In this document: piece by piece, positions 25,611 to 34,862 of the stretch
Layout: every line of letters begins with the position of its first letter
Position numbering within the stretch: position 1 is the stretch's first letter
NCBI GenBank assembly: GCA_036562185.1
Contig: DATCKN010000012.1
Location: 1-64,000, forward strand
Origin: Thermoclostridium sp036562185
Lineage (GTDB): Bacteria; Bacillota; Clostridia; DSM-8532
Reading direction: 5' to 3'
DNA: 64,000 nucleotides
Program-made: the position numbers and the translations under genes
The notes under the pieces: model-generated
Database searches by the model: none
Seen by the model: only the letters and a program-made list of their open reading frames with translations
What the model was told of the DNA's origin: nothing

Positions 25611-27329
25611 ATGAATACTGGAGAAATTTTAAGTTTTTTGCCTGGCCTGCTGGGCGGTGTGGCTATATTTTTATTCGGCATGAATATGCTCAGCGAGGGA
25701 CTCCAAAAAACTGCAGGCGAAAAACTTAGACATATAATCAGTATTTTGACGAATAATCCGTTAATCGGGATTTTTGTCGGTGCAATTGTGACTGCGGTTA
25801 TTCAAAGCAGCAGTGCAACGACAGTTATGGTTATAGGATTTGTCAGTGCAGGTTTGATGACTTTAAAACAGTCCATCGGAGTTATAATAGGTGCAAATAT
25901 CGGAACTACCGTGACTGCGTGGCTGGTGTCCATTGATATTGGTGACCTGGCTTTGCCCCTTGCGGGTATAGGTTTTATCCTTTATTTTTTTCCAAAGTTA
26001 AAGAAACTGAAATATATCGGTCAGATTATTTTTTCTTTCGGACTTCTTTTTGTAGGATTAAATATAATGAGCGATATGATGGCTCCCCTTGCAAAATCCC
26101 AGGCTGTGGCAGACACAATGCTTAATGTGAGCAACAACAGGTTTCTTGGGTTGTTTATCGGGACTATTTTTACAGCCGTTATTCAAAGCAGCAGTGCTGC
26201 CATTGCAATTCTGCAAAAGCTGGCGATACAGACAACTGCTACAGGCGAACCTTTAATAACACTTAGTGCGGCGCTTCCCATTCTGTTCGGCAGCAATATC
26301 GGGACAACGGCAACTGCTTTGCTGGCATCGATAGGTGCCACTGTCAATGCAAAAAGGGCAGCATTAACTCATATGATTTTTAACGTTGTGGGAAGCCTCA
26401 TATTTATTTGGTTTATAACACCTTTTGAACATGTTGTTTCTCTAATTATGGGCGGAACTGTCATGCCCCGTTCTATGGACACGGCGATAGCCTATTCTCA
26501 TACTATTTTTAACCTTTTAAGTGCAGTTCTGTTTGCTCCGTTTATAGGGCTGCTTGCCAAATTTGTTACGCAGATATATAAAGGAAAAGGTGAGCTTGAA
26601 GACAGGGCACTTGTGTATATCGGTGACAAGGTTTCATCTCCGGCGGTTGGTTTGAATCTTGCAATGCAGGAGATGCTCAGGATGGGAAAAATAGTACAGA
26701 AAATGATTGCCTGTACCAAAGTTGTAATATTGGAGCAAAATGAATCTGTGATACAGGAAGTTGAAAAAATGGAAGATACAGTGGATATGCTCCAGAACGA
26801 AATATTGAATTACCTGTCAAAAATCATTTCTCAAAATGTGTTGAGCGAAGCCGAATCTGTCAGGTTGACCGGTTATATGCGTATGGTCCATGACCTGGAG
26901 AGAATCGGAGACCATTGCGAAAGTTCAACTATGCTTGGTCAAAGCAATATTGATAATAAGGTACAGTATTCCGAAAATGCATTGTCCGAACTTAAAGAAG
27001 TCTTTGAGAAGATTGAGTTTGTCATGAACCAGACTCTTGTTGCTCTGGAAAACAACGACAAGGAGCTGGCAAAGACAGTACTGTCTGAAGAAAATACCAT
27101 GGATGACATTGAAAAAATCCTTAGAGAAAGACATTTGGAGCGCCTGAAAAATGGGGAATGCAATCCGGGCACAGCAATAACATTTGTCGAATTAATTCAT
27201 ACCTTGGAGCGTATGACTGACAATTGCAAAAATATTGCAGAATCAGTTATTGACGACATTAATCACAGATTGGCAGGGCATTATAATACAGACGGAACAG
27301 CATTGGAGTATAAAATACTTAAGTATTAA
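25611..27329 (+). CDS. Na+/phosphate cotransporter (NptA/PNaS family) with PhoU-like C-terminus
   Basis: Membrane transporter driving inorganic phosphate uptake with sodium. The two inverted family repeats each carry the QSSSA signature (AVIQSSSATTVMVIGF; AVIQSSSAAIAILQ), with GANIGTTVTAW and GSNIGTTATALLAS after them. The last roughly 220 residues form a cytoplasmic helical PhoU-like domain (HDLERIGDHCES; HTLERMTDNCKN). At 572 residues it is typical. ATG 25611 follows GGAGGTG; an in-frame TTG 25599 is less likely. It sits between cdaR and a second phosphate carrier. Confidence 0.93.
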   Translation: MNTGEILSFLPGLLGGVAIFLFGMNMLSEGLQKTAGEKLRHIISILTNNPLIGIFVGAIVTAVIQSSSATTVMVIGFVSAGLMTLKQSIGVIIGANIGTTVTAWLVSIDIGDLALPLAGIGFILYFFPKLKKLKYIGQIIFSFGLLFVGLNIMSDMMAPLAKSQAVADTMLNVSNNRFLGLFIGTIFTAVIQSSSAAIAILQKLAIQTTATGEPLITLSAALPILFGSNIGTTATALLASIGATVNAKRAALTHMIFNVVGSLIFIWFITPFEHVVSLIMGGTVMPRSMDTAIAYSHTIFNLLSAVLFAPFIGLLAKFVTQIYKGKGELEDRALVYIGDKVSSPAVGLNLAMQEMLRMGKIVQKMIACTKVVILEQNESVIQEVEKMEDTVDMLQNEILNYLSKIISQNVLSEAESVRLTGYMRMVHDLERIGDHCESSTMLGQSNIDNKVQYSENALSELKEVFEKIEFVMNQTLVALENNDKELAKTVLSEENTMDDIEKILRERHLERLKNGECNPGTAITFVELIHTLERMTDNCKNIAESVIDDINHRLAGHYNTDGTALEYKILKY

Positions 27330-27351
27330 TTTATTAGCGGGGGTAAATACA

Positions 27352-28404
27352 GTGACTATAGAATTAACTGATTTTCTATATCAATTGGTTAATAACCCTG
27401 CACTTGCCATAACAGTGCTTCTTACATTAGGGGTTATATTTGTCAATGGATGGACCGATGCACCTAATGCTATAGCAACTTGTGTTTCAACCAGATCATT
27501 AAGCCCCAGGGTGGCTATTATAATGGCTGCTGTATTTAACTTTTTAGGTGTGCTGGTAATGACATTTTTCAATGCAACAGTGGCGCAGACAATATACAAC
27601 ATGGTTGATTTCGGCGGTAATTCGCATAATGCACTGGTTTCGCTTTGCGCTGCCCTTTTTGCTATTGTTTTGTGGGCTACTGCAGCATGGTGGTTTGGTA
27701 TTCCTACCAGTGAAAGCCATGCTCTGATTGCAGGCATAACCGGAGCCGCAATAGCGGTTCAGGGCGGACTTGAAGGGGTAAATCCGAGGGAATGGGTTAA
27801 AGTAATTTATGGCCTGTTTCTTTCCATGTTCATGGGTTTTATATTAGGCTGGATAATTGTAAAACTGATAGAATTTATTTTCAGTGGCTTTAACAGGAGA
27901 AAAACCACGCTGTTTTTCCAGTTTGCCCAAATCTTTGGAAGCGCAGGTATGGCATTCATGCATGGTGCCCAGGATGGACAGAAGTTTATGGGGGTTTTTC
28001 TGCTGGGCGTTTTTCTTGCCCAGGGTTATACTGATGTAACACAATTCGGCATTCCTGTCTGGCTTATATTCTTATGTTCAATAGTAATGGCATTAGGTAC
28101 TTCAATCGGAGGGTACCGCATAATAAAAGCCGTGGGTATGGATATGGTCAAACTTGAAAAATACCAGGGCTTTTCCGCTGATTTGGCCGGGGCAATCAGC
28201 TTGTTCATAGCTTCGGTGTTTGGGTTGCCGGTTAGCACAACCCATACGAAAACAACTTCGATAATGGGGGTCGGAGCAGCAAAAAGGCTGTCAAACGTCA
28301 ACTGGGGAATAGTGAAGGAAATGGCTAGCGCATGGATATTAACTTTCCCCGGCTGCGGTATAATAGGTTATCTTATGGCGAAGCTATTTATGGTATTGTT
28401 TTAA
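27352..28404 (+). CDS. pit: PiT-family inorganic phosphate transporter
   Basis: Low-affinity phosphate/metal-phosphate permease, 350 residues with about ten membrane helices. Family signatures: GWTDAPNAIATCVSTRSLSP in the N half, and AFMHGAQDGQK plus FGLPVSTTHTKTTSIMGVG in the C half. I chose GTG 27352 (GCGGGGGT upstream); the longer open frame would run 95 bases into the preceding gene. With the DUF47 protein downstream it forms a standard PiT/PhoU-like pair. Confidence 0.94.
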   Translation: MTIELTDFLYQLVNNPALAITVLLTLGVIFVNGWTDAPNAIATCVSTRSLSPRVAIIMAAVFNFLGVLVMTFFNATVAQTIYNMVDFGGNSHNALVSLCAALFAIVLWATAAWWFGIPTSESHALIAGITGAAIAVQGGLEGVNPREWVKVIYGLFLSMFMGFILGWIIVKLIEFIFSGFNRRKTTLFFQFAQIFGSAGMAFMHGAQDGQKFMGVFLLGVFLAQGYTDVTQFGIPVWLIFLCSIVMALGTSIGGYRIIKAVGMDMVKLEKYQGFSADLAGAISLFIASVFGLPVSTTHTKTTSIMGVGAAKRLSNVNWGIVKEMASAWILTFPGCGIIGYLMAKLFMVLF

Positions 28405-28504
28405 CCTGGCAATGGTTACAGGTGGCGAATTAGATTTTTCTTTGCTGAACCGTTGGGGAAATTCTTACTTCTGATACGGAAAAATATTGGAAAGAGGTAT
28501 GAAT

Positions 28505-29128
28505 ATGGCCAGAAAAAGAAGTGAAGATTATTTTGAAACTTTTGTGAAGCTTGTGGACTATTCCTGTCAGGCAGCGAATTTGCTAAACGACATAATGAGT
28601 GATTTTAATCCTGATTTGCTTCGTGAAAAAATGACCGAGATGCATGAAATTGAACATGCCGGTGATACTGAAAGACATGCAATGATCAGGAGGCTTTCAA
28701 AGGAATTTATCACTCCGATAGATCGCGAAGATATAATGCAACTGGCTGATGCAATTGACGATGTCACCGATACTATTGAAGATGTTTTGCTGCGCTTGTA
28801 TATGTTTAATATACGAAGCATTAAGGATCATGCAAAAAAAATGGCTGAAATCATTGTAAAATGTTGTAATGCTTTAAAACAGGCACTGGCAGAGTTTAGG
28901 GATTTCCAAAAATCGAAAGTATTGCATGATTTATTAGTTGAGATCAATGTTCTTGAAGAAAACGGGGATAAACTTTATACCGAAGCAGTTCATTATTTAT
29001 ATGTAAACAGTAAAAATGTTGTTGAAATAATGGCATGGGATCAAACATATGATTATCTTGAAAACTGCTGTGATGCCTGTGAAGAAGTGGCAAATGTTGT
29101 TGAGAATATAATATTGAAGAATTCATGA
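28505..29128 (+). CDS. DUF47/PhoU-like accessory protein of the phosphate transporter
   Basis: 207-residue, all-helical cytoplasmic protein of the DUF47 (PhoU-related) family: EHAGDTERHAMIRRLSKEFI, TPIDREDIMQLADAIDDVTD and DYLENCCDACEEVANVVENI. Such proteins accompany PiT permeases and probably regulate them. I chose ATG 28505 because AAGAGGT is seven bases upstream; ATG 28499 would leave almost no spacing. It begins 100 bases after pit. Confidence 0.9.
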   Translation: MARKRSEDYFETFVKLVDYSCQAANLLNDIMSDFNPDLLREKMTEMHEIEHAGDTERHAMIRRLSKEFITPIDREDIMQLADAIDDVTDTIEDVLLRLYMFNIRSIKDHAKKMAEIIVKCCNALKQALAEFRDFQKSKVLHDLLVEINVLEENGDKLYTEAVHYLYVNSKNVVEIMAWDQTYDYLENCCDACEEVANVVENIILKNS

Positions 29129-29149
29129 TATTTTGGCAAAAGAAACTTA

Positions 29150-29179
29150 TTGCTGGTATAAATGATATTAGCGTATAAT
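29150..29179 (+). promoter_or_regulatory. Candidate promoter of glmM
   Basis: TTGCTG (29150-29155), 18-base spacer, TATAAT (29174-29179), 75 bases before the glmM start. It suggests glmM has its own promoter although it still lies downstream of cdaAR. Confidence 0.5.
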
Positions 29180-29254
29180 GAAAAGTGATTTACAGATGAA
29201 AAAGCACGCAGGCCGGCTACAGTTAAATTTATTGTTGTGTGGGGAGGAATCTAA

Positions 29255-30604
29255 TTGGGCAGATTATTTGGAACCGATGGAGTTAGAGGTATTGCGAACA
29301 AAGAGTTAACATGCGAACTGGCATATCAGTTAGGAAAGGCCAGTGCTTATGTTTTGGCCGAAGAAGCGAAACTTACCCCGAAAATTGTTATAGGCAAGGA
29401 TACGAGACGATCGGGAGATATGCTTGAAAAGGCACTTATTGCAGGAATTTGCTCAGCAGGAGCAGAGGCGGTATGCCTGGGAGTAATTTCAACGCCGGCG
29501 GTTGCATATTTAACTCGTTATTATAATGCAGATGCAGGAGTTGTTATATCAGCATCCCATAATCCTGCAGAATTTAACGGTATAAAATTTTTTGACAGGA
29601 ATGGCTACAAACTGTCCGACAGCCTTGAAGAAAGAATTGAAGCAATAATCCTTGATAAAACAGAAGAATTGCCAAACCCTGTAGGTTGTTCTGTAGGTAC
29701 TGTAACAGAACTTAAAGAAGCAAAAGAAGACTACATATCATATCTGAAAAATACAGTAAACACATCTTTCGACGGACTGAAAATAGCCATTGACTGTGCC
29801 AATGGCGCGTCATTTGAAACAGCGCCAAGAGTTTTCCGCGAATTAGGGGCAGATGTGATTGTAATAAACAATGTTCCCGACGGTGTGAATATTAATGTCA
29901 ACTGTGGATCAACCCATATGGATATGCTGAGAAATACCGTACTTCAAAACAAATGTGATCTTGGCATTGCCTTTGACGGTGATGCAGACAGGGTACTGGC
30001 AGTTGATTCTGAAGGTAATTATGTTGACGGAGATAAAATCCTGGGCATTATCGGACTTGAGCTGAAAAAGCAGAACAGACTTTCAAACAATACGATTGTG
30101 GTTACTGTTATGAGCAATATCGGCTTCGACATCATGGCAAAGGAAAATGGGTTAATATTGGAGAAAACAAAAGTCGGGGACCGCTATGTCCTGGAGCAAA
30201 TGCTGAAGAAGGGCCATGTGCTGGGCGGCGAGCAATCAGGTCATATTATTATGCTTGATTTCAATACCACCGGCGACGGGCAGCTTACAGCGCTTCAATT
30301 GGTGCAGATTGTAAAGAAAACCGGTAAAAGCCTATCAGAACTGGCTTCAATAATGACGGTATATCCTCAGGTTCTTAAGAACGCCAAAGTTAAGAACGAA
30401 AATAAAAACAGGTATATGGACGACCCTGAAATTGCTGCCAAATGCAAGGAGCTTGAACAGGATTTCCATGGAGAAGGCCGAGTCCTGATACGTCCATCGG
30501 GAACAGAACCCCTTGTGCGTGTAATGATTGAAGGCAAGGACTATGACTATATTGCCAGAAAAGCTGAAGAACTGGCTAACTTTATAGAACGGAAACTGGG
30601 ATAA
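29255..30604 (+). CDS. glmM: Phosphoglucosamine mutase
   Basis: Makes glucosamine 1-phosphate from glucosamine 6-phosphate for UDP-GlcNAc and wall synthesis. 449 residues in four domains: N-terminal FGTDGVRGIAN, catalytic phosphoserine S101 in SASHNP, metal loop DGDADR, sugar loop GGEQSGHI and phosphate loop RPSGTEPLVRVM. TTG 29255 has GGGGAGG upstream. In many Firmicutes cdaA-cdaR-glmM are contiguous and the proteins interact. Confidence 0.97.
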   Translation: MGRLFGTDGVRGIANKELTCELAYQLGKASAYVLAEEAKLTPKIVIGKDTRRSGDMLEKALIAGICSAGAEAVCLGVISTPAVAYLTRYYNADAGVVISASHNPAEFNGIKFFDRNGYKLSDSLEERIEAIILDKTEELPNPVGCSVGTVTELKEAKEDYISYLKNTVNTSFDGLKIAIDCANGASFETAPRVFRELGADVIVINNVPDGVNINVNCGSTHMDMLRNTVLQNKCDLGIAFDGDADRVLAVDSEGNYVDGDKILGIIGLELKKQNRLSNNTIVVTVMSNIGFDIMAKENGLILEKTKVGDRYVLEQMLKKGHVLGGEQSGHIIMLDFNTTGDGQLTALQLVQIVKKTGKSLSELASIMTVYPQVLKNAKVKNENKNRYMDDPEIAAKCKELEQDFHGEGRVLIRPSGTEPLVRVMIEGKDYDYIARKAEELANFIERKLG

Positions 30605-30800
30605 GCTCTATGTTATTTAGTAATAGAAATCACAGAAAGTATACCGGCCTTAAAGAGCAATTGCATTTTTGTAAAGTAATTAAGGAAAAACAGTTAAATA
30701 AGACAGGTATTAAAATTTGAGACGGAATTTAAATAATTACTTGTGAAGCACCGAGTCAAAATCATATGTAAAATTATATATAGATATAATAATATGGCAA

Positions 30801-30828
30801 AAGAAGGGAATCACCAGCCCTTCTTTTT
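30801..30828 (+). terminator. Terminator between glmM and the GNAT gene
   Basis: AAGAAGGG (30801-30808) pairs with CCCTTCTT (30818-30825), followed by a T run to 30828. It lies 197 bases after glmM and 41 bases before the GNAT start. The A/T-rich 197-base stretch before it shows no gene. Confidence 0.6.
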
Positions 30829-30868
30829 AATTGGAGTATAAAACAACGATTTCAGAGGTGAGATTATT

Positions 30869-31360
30869 ATGGATATAGAAATAAGAGAATACAAAAAAGA
30901 TGATGTTTCAGAAGCCATCAAAATATGGAATGAAATCGTAGAAGAAGGCAATGCTTTCCCACAGATGGATCTTTTGAATGAAAACAGCGGTCATGAACTT
31001 TTTTCTGAGCAATCATTCACCGGTATTGCCTTTGATATCGGAAGCAAAGAGATTGTCGGCCTGTACATACTTCACCCGAATAACGTTGGCAGATGCGGCC
31101 ATATTTGCAATGCCAGCTATGCGGTAAGAAAAGATATGAGAGGGCGGCATATTGGTGAAAAGCTTGTTATCCATTGCATAAATAAAGCAAAAGAACTGGG
31201 ATTTAAAATTTTACAGTTCAATGCGGTGGTTGCGTCAAACCACCGTGCACTTCGTTTATATGAAAAACTGGGATTTATCAGGCTGGGAGTTATTCCCCGG
31301 GGTTTTTTGATGAAGGACGGTACCTATGAGGATATAATTCCACATTATCTTGTATTGTAG
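30869..31360 (+). CDS. GNAT-family N-acetyltransferase
   Basis: 163-residue acetyl-CoA-dependent acyltransferase; substrate unknown. The acetyl-CoA pyrophosphate-binding motif A is seen as VRKDMRGRHIGEKLV, followed by the motif B-like FNAVVASNHRALRLYEKLGF typical of small-molecule or protein N-terminal GNATs. AGAGGTGAG precedes ATG 30869. It stands between a terminator and the helicase gene with no operon partners. Confidence 0.88.
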   Translation: MDIEIREYKKDDVSEAIKIWNEIVEEGNAFPQMDLLNENSGHELFSEQSFTGIAFDIGSKEIVGLYILHPNNVGRCGHICNASYAVRKDMRGRHIGEKLVIHCINKAKELGFKILQFNAVVASNHRALRLYEKLGFIRLGVIPRGFLMKDGTYEDIIPHYLVL

Positions 31361-31534
31361 GAAAACTTACCGGTGATATCTCAAGGCAAACCTGTATGAG
31401 GTTTTAAGGTCTATATTACTTTTATCTGTCACTGTTCATGTATAAACTCTCAGTATTGCATGATTTTTGAACTTATGAAGGTCAGGATATATAATACTAA
31501 GAGTTACTGAATCTTTACATAGGTGAATGCATCA

Positions 31535-33622
31535 ATGTTTTTGGATACATTAAAAGAAAAATACGGGATAAAATTGAATGAGCAACAGCAACAGGCAGTC
31601 AGACATATCAACGGTCCTGCACTGATTCTGGCAGGACCGGGATCGGGCAAAACAACGGTAATCACTGTCAGAACTGCTTATCTTATTTATGAAGCCGGAG
31701 TAAATCCCGAAAGCATACTTACCCTTACTTTTAACAAGGCTGCCCAGCTGGAAATGAAAAAACGGTTTGACAATATATTTGGTGAGGGTGTTGGAGCAAA
31801 AGTCAAGTTTTTGACTTTGCATGGTTTCTCCAACGGTATAGTAAGAAAATATGAGAAAAAACATGGGAAAAACCTGACAAGGATTGAAGGAGACGACGAT
31901 TCTGGCATAAATAAAAGACAGATTCTCAGAACGCTGTATCAGCAAATAAACGGGTCAAATATCAATGATGACGAACTGGATAACTTAATCAATGAAATCG
32001 GGTTTGTGAAAAACAGGATGATAAAAGAGTTTAAAGATGCCGATGTTACAACAAAAAACTTTGAACTTGTATACAAAGCATATGAGGACTACAAGAAATC
32101 CAACCTGTATATTGATTTTGACGACATGCTTACATATGCTTACTCGATCCTTAAAACATGCCCCGACATACTTCATTACTGCAGGAGTAAATACCGGTAT
32201 ATCCAGGTGGATGAAGGGCAGGATTTGTCCAGAATACAGTTTGAAATTTTGAAGTTGCTGGTAACTAAAGAAAACAACAATATCTTTATTGTCGCAGATG
32301 ACGATCAGTCCATTTACGGTTTCAGGGGCGCAGACCCGCAATACATCCTGGATATCCGGAAAGAGTTCAGGGAATGCTCTGTATATCGCCTGGAAAAGAA
32401 CTACCGTTCAACCAGGAATATAGTGGAGATAAGCAGTAAATTTATAAAAAATAATTCAAGACGGTATGATAAAAACCATGAAACAGTTAATGAACCGAAA
32501 AATGACCCGGATATAGTATATGTCCAGGACGAAAACGAACAGCTTAAGTTTATTGTGGAAACCCTGAACCGGCACATGAAGGAATGCAGAAGTACGGCTG
32601 TTCTTTACCGGAACAATATATCTTCGATTGCCATTGCGGACATGCTGGACCGGAAAGGAATCCCGTTTAAAGTAAAGCAGAGCAGACTGTTCTTCTTTAA
32701 TCATTGGATGGTGCAGGATGTACTGGCTTTTTTGAAATTTGCGCTGAATCCGTTTGATGAAGAGTCTTTTTCAAGAATCTGTTTCAAAATGAATCGCTAC
32801 ATATCTAAAGCCATGCTGGATTATGCATTAAGCAACGATTTGCAGAAACCGGTTCTGGACAGGATTTTAAACTGTGAAGTCATAAAACCATATCAGCAAA
32901 GGGTTGCTGCAGAGCTGAAGAATGAGTTTGGAAAGTTGCTGAAAAGCCATCCTTTGCAGGTATTAAAATATATAGAGCATAATTTCAGGTATTTTGAGTC
33001 TGTAAAGCAGTACTGTGAAAAAACAGGCCTATGTTTTGATTATATTTACAGCCTTTTTGGAGTATTACTGACTGTTGCTGAAAAATGCCCGACCATACCG
33101 ATGTTTTTACAACGCATGGAAGAACTGCAGAAAATGCTTGAGAATGCAGAAAGCCCTGGTTATAAAAGGGCTGTTACGCTTTCAACAATGCATTCTTCTA
33201 AAGGTCTGGAATATGATGTGGTGCTTATGGTCGATTTAACTGAAGAAGAAATTCCAGGCACAAGGGCAACAGAGCTGGTAAAACGGAAACAGGATTATTC
33301 AATACTGGAAGAAGAGCGCCGTTTATTCTATGTTGGCATGACAAGGGCAAAAGAATACCTGTATCTTGTAAGCCCTGCGGTAAAAAACCGGGGTATGGCA
33401 AAAATTTCACCTTTTATTCGCGAAGTTGCTTCTGTCATGAGTGGAAAAACAGGTGAAGCCGGGGAAGGGGTCATTGTGAACCATAAACATTTTGGGGAAG
33501 GTGTAATCGTTGCAGTAACTGAGCGAAAAGGAGAAGGAATTTTGCTGGAGGTTGATTTCGGTGGAGTAAGACGGAAGCTGGACTTTTCAATATGCATGAA
33601 GAACGGCCTGATAAGCTTTTGA
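31535..33622 (+). CDS. UvrD/PcrA-type superfamily 1 DNA helicase
   Basis: ATP-dependent 3'-5' DNA helicase, 695 residues from this start. Motifs in order: Q motif LNEQQQQAV, Walker A GPGSGKTT (34-41), motif II VDEGQD, motif III DDDQSIYGFRGA, motif IV/V TMHSSKGLEYD and motif VI VGMTRAKEYLYL. The C-terminus resembles the PcrA Tudor-like tail (KHFGEGVIVAV). Motif II has Gly (DEGQD) where DEaQD is usual. ATG 31535 has AGGTGA upstream. It is slightly shorter than PcrA (about 740), so a specialised paralogue is possible. The 174 bases upstream show nothing clear. Confidence 0.92.
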   Translation: MFLDTLKEKYGIKLNEQQQQAVRHINGPALILAGPGSGKTTVITVRTAYLIYEAGVNPESILTLTFNKAAQLEMKKRFDNIFGEGVGAKVKFLTLHGFSNGIVRKYEKKHGKNLTRIEGDDDSGINKRQILRTLYQQINGSNINDDELDNLINEIGFVKNRMIKEFKDADVTTKNFELVYKAYEDYKKSNLYIDFDDMLTYAYSILKTCPDILHYCRSKYRYIQVDEGQDLSRIQFEILKLLVTKENNNIFIVADDDQSIYGFRGADPQYILDIRKEFRECSVYRLEKNYRSTRNIVEISSKFIKNNSRRYDKNHETVNEPKNDPDIVYVQDENEQLKFIVETLNRHMKECRSTAVLYRNNISSIAIADMLDRKGIPFKVKQSRLFFFNHWMVQDVLAFLKFALNPFDEESFSRICFKMNRYISKAMLDYALSNDLQKPVLDRILNCEVIKPYQQRVAAELKNEFGKLLKSHPLQVLKYIEHNFRYFESVKQYCEKTGLCFDYIYSLFGVLLTVAEKCPTIPMFLQRMEELQKMLENAESPGYKRAVTLSTMHSSKGLEYDVVLMVDLTEEEIPGTRATELVKRKQDYSILEEERRLFYVGMTRAKEYLYLVSPAVKNRGMAKISPFIREVASVMSGKTGEAGEGVIVNHKHFGEGVIVAVTERKGEGILLEVDFGGVRRKLDFSICMKNGLISF

Positions 33623-33685
33623 ATCTTAATTTTAAATCTTTCAGCGAAACCTGAAAAGCTACTATAAATATTTATTAATTGCAAT

Positions 33686-33729
33686 CTCCATTCACAGCTG
33701 AATCATATAGTTGTAAATGGAGTTTTTTA
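33686..33729 (+). terminator. Intrinsic terminator of the helicase gene
   Basis: CTCCATT (33686-33692) pairs with AATGGAG (33716-33722), extended inward by ACAGCT/AGTTGT, then TTTTTTAT. Confidence 0.75.
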
Positions 33730-33742
33730 TTTGCTTAAAATA

Positions 33743-33771
33743 TTGACTCAAATTGATTGGCGTTATATTAT
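33743..33771 (+). promoter_or_regulatory. Candidate promoter of the GH43 pair
   Basis: TTGACT (33743-33748), 17-base spacer, TATTAT (33766-33771), 93 bases before the first GH43 gene. No clear catabolite-response element is seen nearby. Confidence 0.45.
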
Positions 33772-33863
33772 TATATGTAGTTAATATAAATTTAAAATAA
33801 TTTAATAAAATATAAAGTGCAGCCTGATTGGATTTTGTCATACAGGAACAAGGAGGACTTTGA

Positions 33864-34844
33864 ATGATGGAACGAAACTTGGTAAAAACTCCGTATAACC
33901 AGCCATTGGTGGAGCAGAGGGCAGATCCGTACATATATAAACATAAAGACGGGTATTATTATTTCACAGCTTCTGTACCTGAATATGACAGGATTATTTT
34001 AAGAAAATCCAAAACAATTAAGGAAATTAGAAATGCAAAAGAGCATGTAATCTGGAGAAAACACGACAGTGGTGAAATGAGCAAAAACATATGGGCTCCT
34101 GAAATACATTATTTAAATGACGCATGGTACATTTATTTTGCAGCAGGAAAAGCGGAAAACCAGTGGGATATACGGCCATATGTGCTGCAGTGTACGGATT
34201 CCGATCCTGTAAATGGTGAATGGAGAGAGCTGGGAAAGATGCAAAGCGCTGACGATGATGAGTTTTCATTTCGTGCTTTTTCTCTTGACGGGACGGTGTT
34301 TGAAAACAATGGAACATACTATTTCGTATGGGCTGAAAAAGTAGGGGTTGGCAAGAAAATTTCAAATCTGTACATAGCCGAAATGGAAAAACCATGGAAA
34401 TTGAAAAGTGTGCAGGTAATGCTTTCTACGCCCGATTATGACTGGGAACGGAAAGGCTTTTGGGTTAATGAAGGGCCGGGGATATTGAAATATAATGACC
34501 ACATATTTCTTACTTATTCTGCAAGTGATACCAGTGCGAATTATTGCATGGGGATGTTGTATGCCAAAAAAGATTCGGATTTGCTTGATCCTTTGTCATG
34601 GAAAAAGTCAAGGTATCCGGTTTTGGCCACAGACAGGGAAAAAGGTATTTTTGGCCCTGGCCATAACAGTTTTACAAAATCCGAAGACGGTACTAAAGAC
34701 ATTATGTTATTCCATGCACGGCAGTATGAGAAAATATCCGGGGATCCATTATTTGATCCGAACCGCCATACCTTGATGATGGAGATTCAGTGGAGCGATG
34801 AAGGCATGCCGGTTTTCGAGTACCGGAAACAGGTATATGGTTAA
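33864..34844 (+). CDS. GH43 exo-alpha-1,5-L-arabinofuranosidase-like, probably cytoplasmic
   Basis: Five-bladed beta-propeller glycosidase. The family triad is visible: base D21 (QRADPYIY), pKa modulator D142 (SLDGTVFEN) and acid E203 (VNEGPGI), with WAPEIHYLNDAWYIYFAAG between. The sequence resembles the Streptomyces exo-1,5-alpha-L-arabinofuranosidase group (GH43_26, by memory). At 326 residues it has no signal peptide, so it probably acts on imported arabino-oligosaccharides. AAGGAGG precedes ATG 33864. It is followed after 18 bases by an extracellular GH43, suggesting outside/inside division of labour. Confidence 0.87.
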   Translation: MMERNLVKTPYNQPLVEQRADPYIYKHKDGYYYFTASVPEYDRIILRKSKTIKEIRNAKEHVIWRKHDSGEMSKNIWAPEIHYLNDAWYIYFAAGKAENQWDIRPYVLQCTDSDPVNGEWRELGKMQSADDDEFSFRAFSLDGTVFENNGTYYFVWAEKVGVGKKISNLYIAEMEKPWKLKSVQVMLSTPDYDWERKGFWVNEGPGILKYNDHIFLTYSASDTSANYCMGMLYAKKDSDLLDPLSWKKSRYPVLATDREKGIFGPGHNSFTKSEDGTKDIMLFHARQYEKISGDPLFDPNRHTLMMEIQWSDEGMPVFEYRKQVYG

Positions 34845-34862
34845 GTTAACGGAGGTTTTAAG

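Noticed and set aside
27181..27195. 0A box (TTTGTCGAA) inside the Na+/phosphate transporter gene
   Set aside because: It lies within coding sequence far from any start and is short enough to arise by chance.
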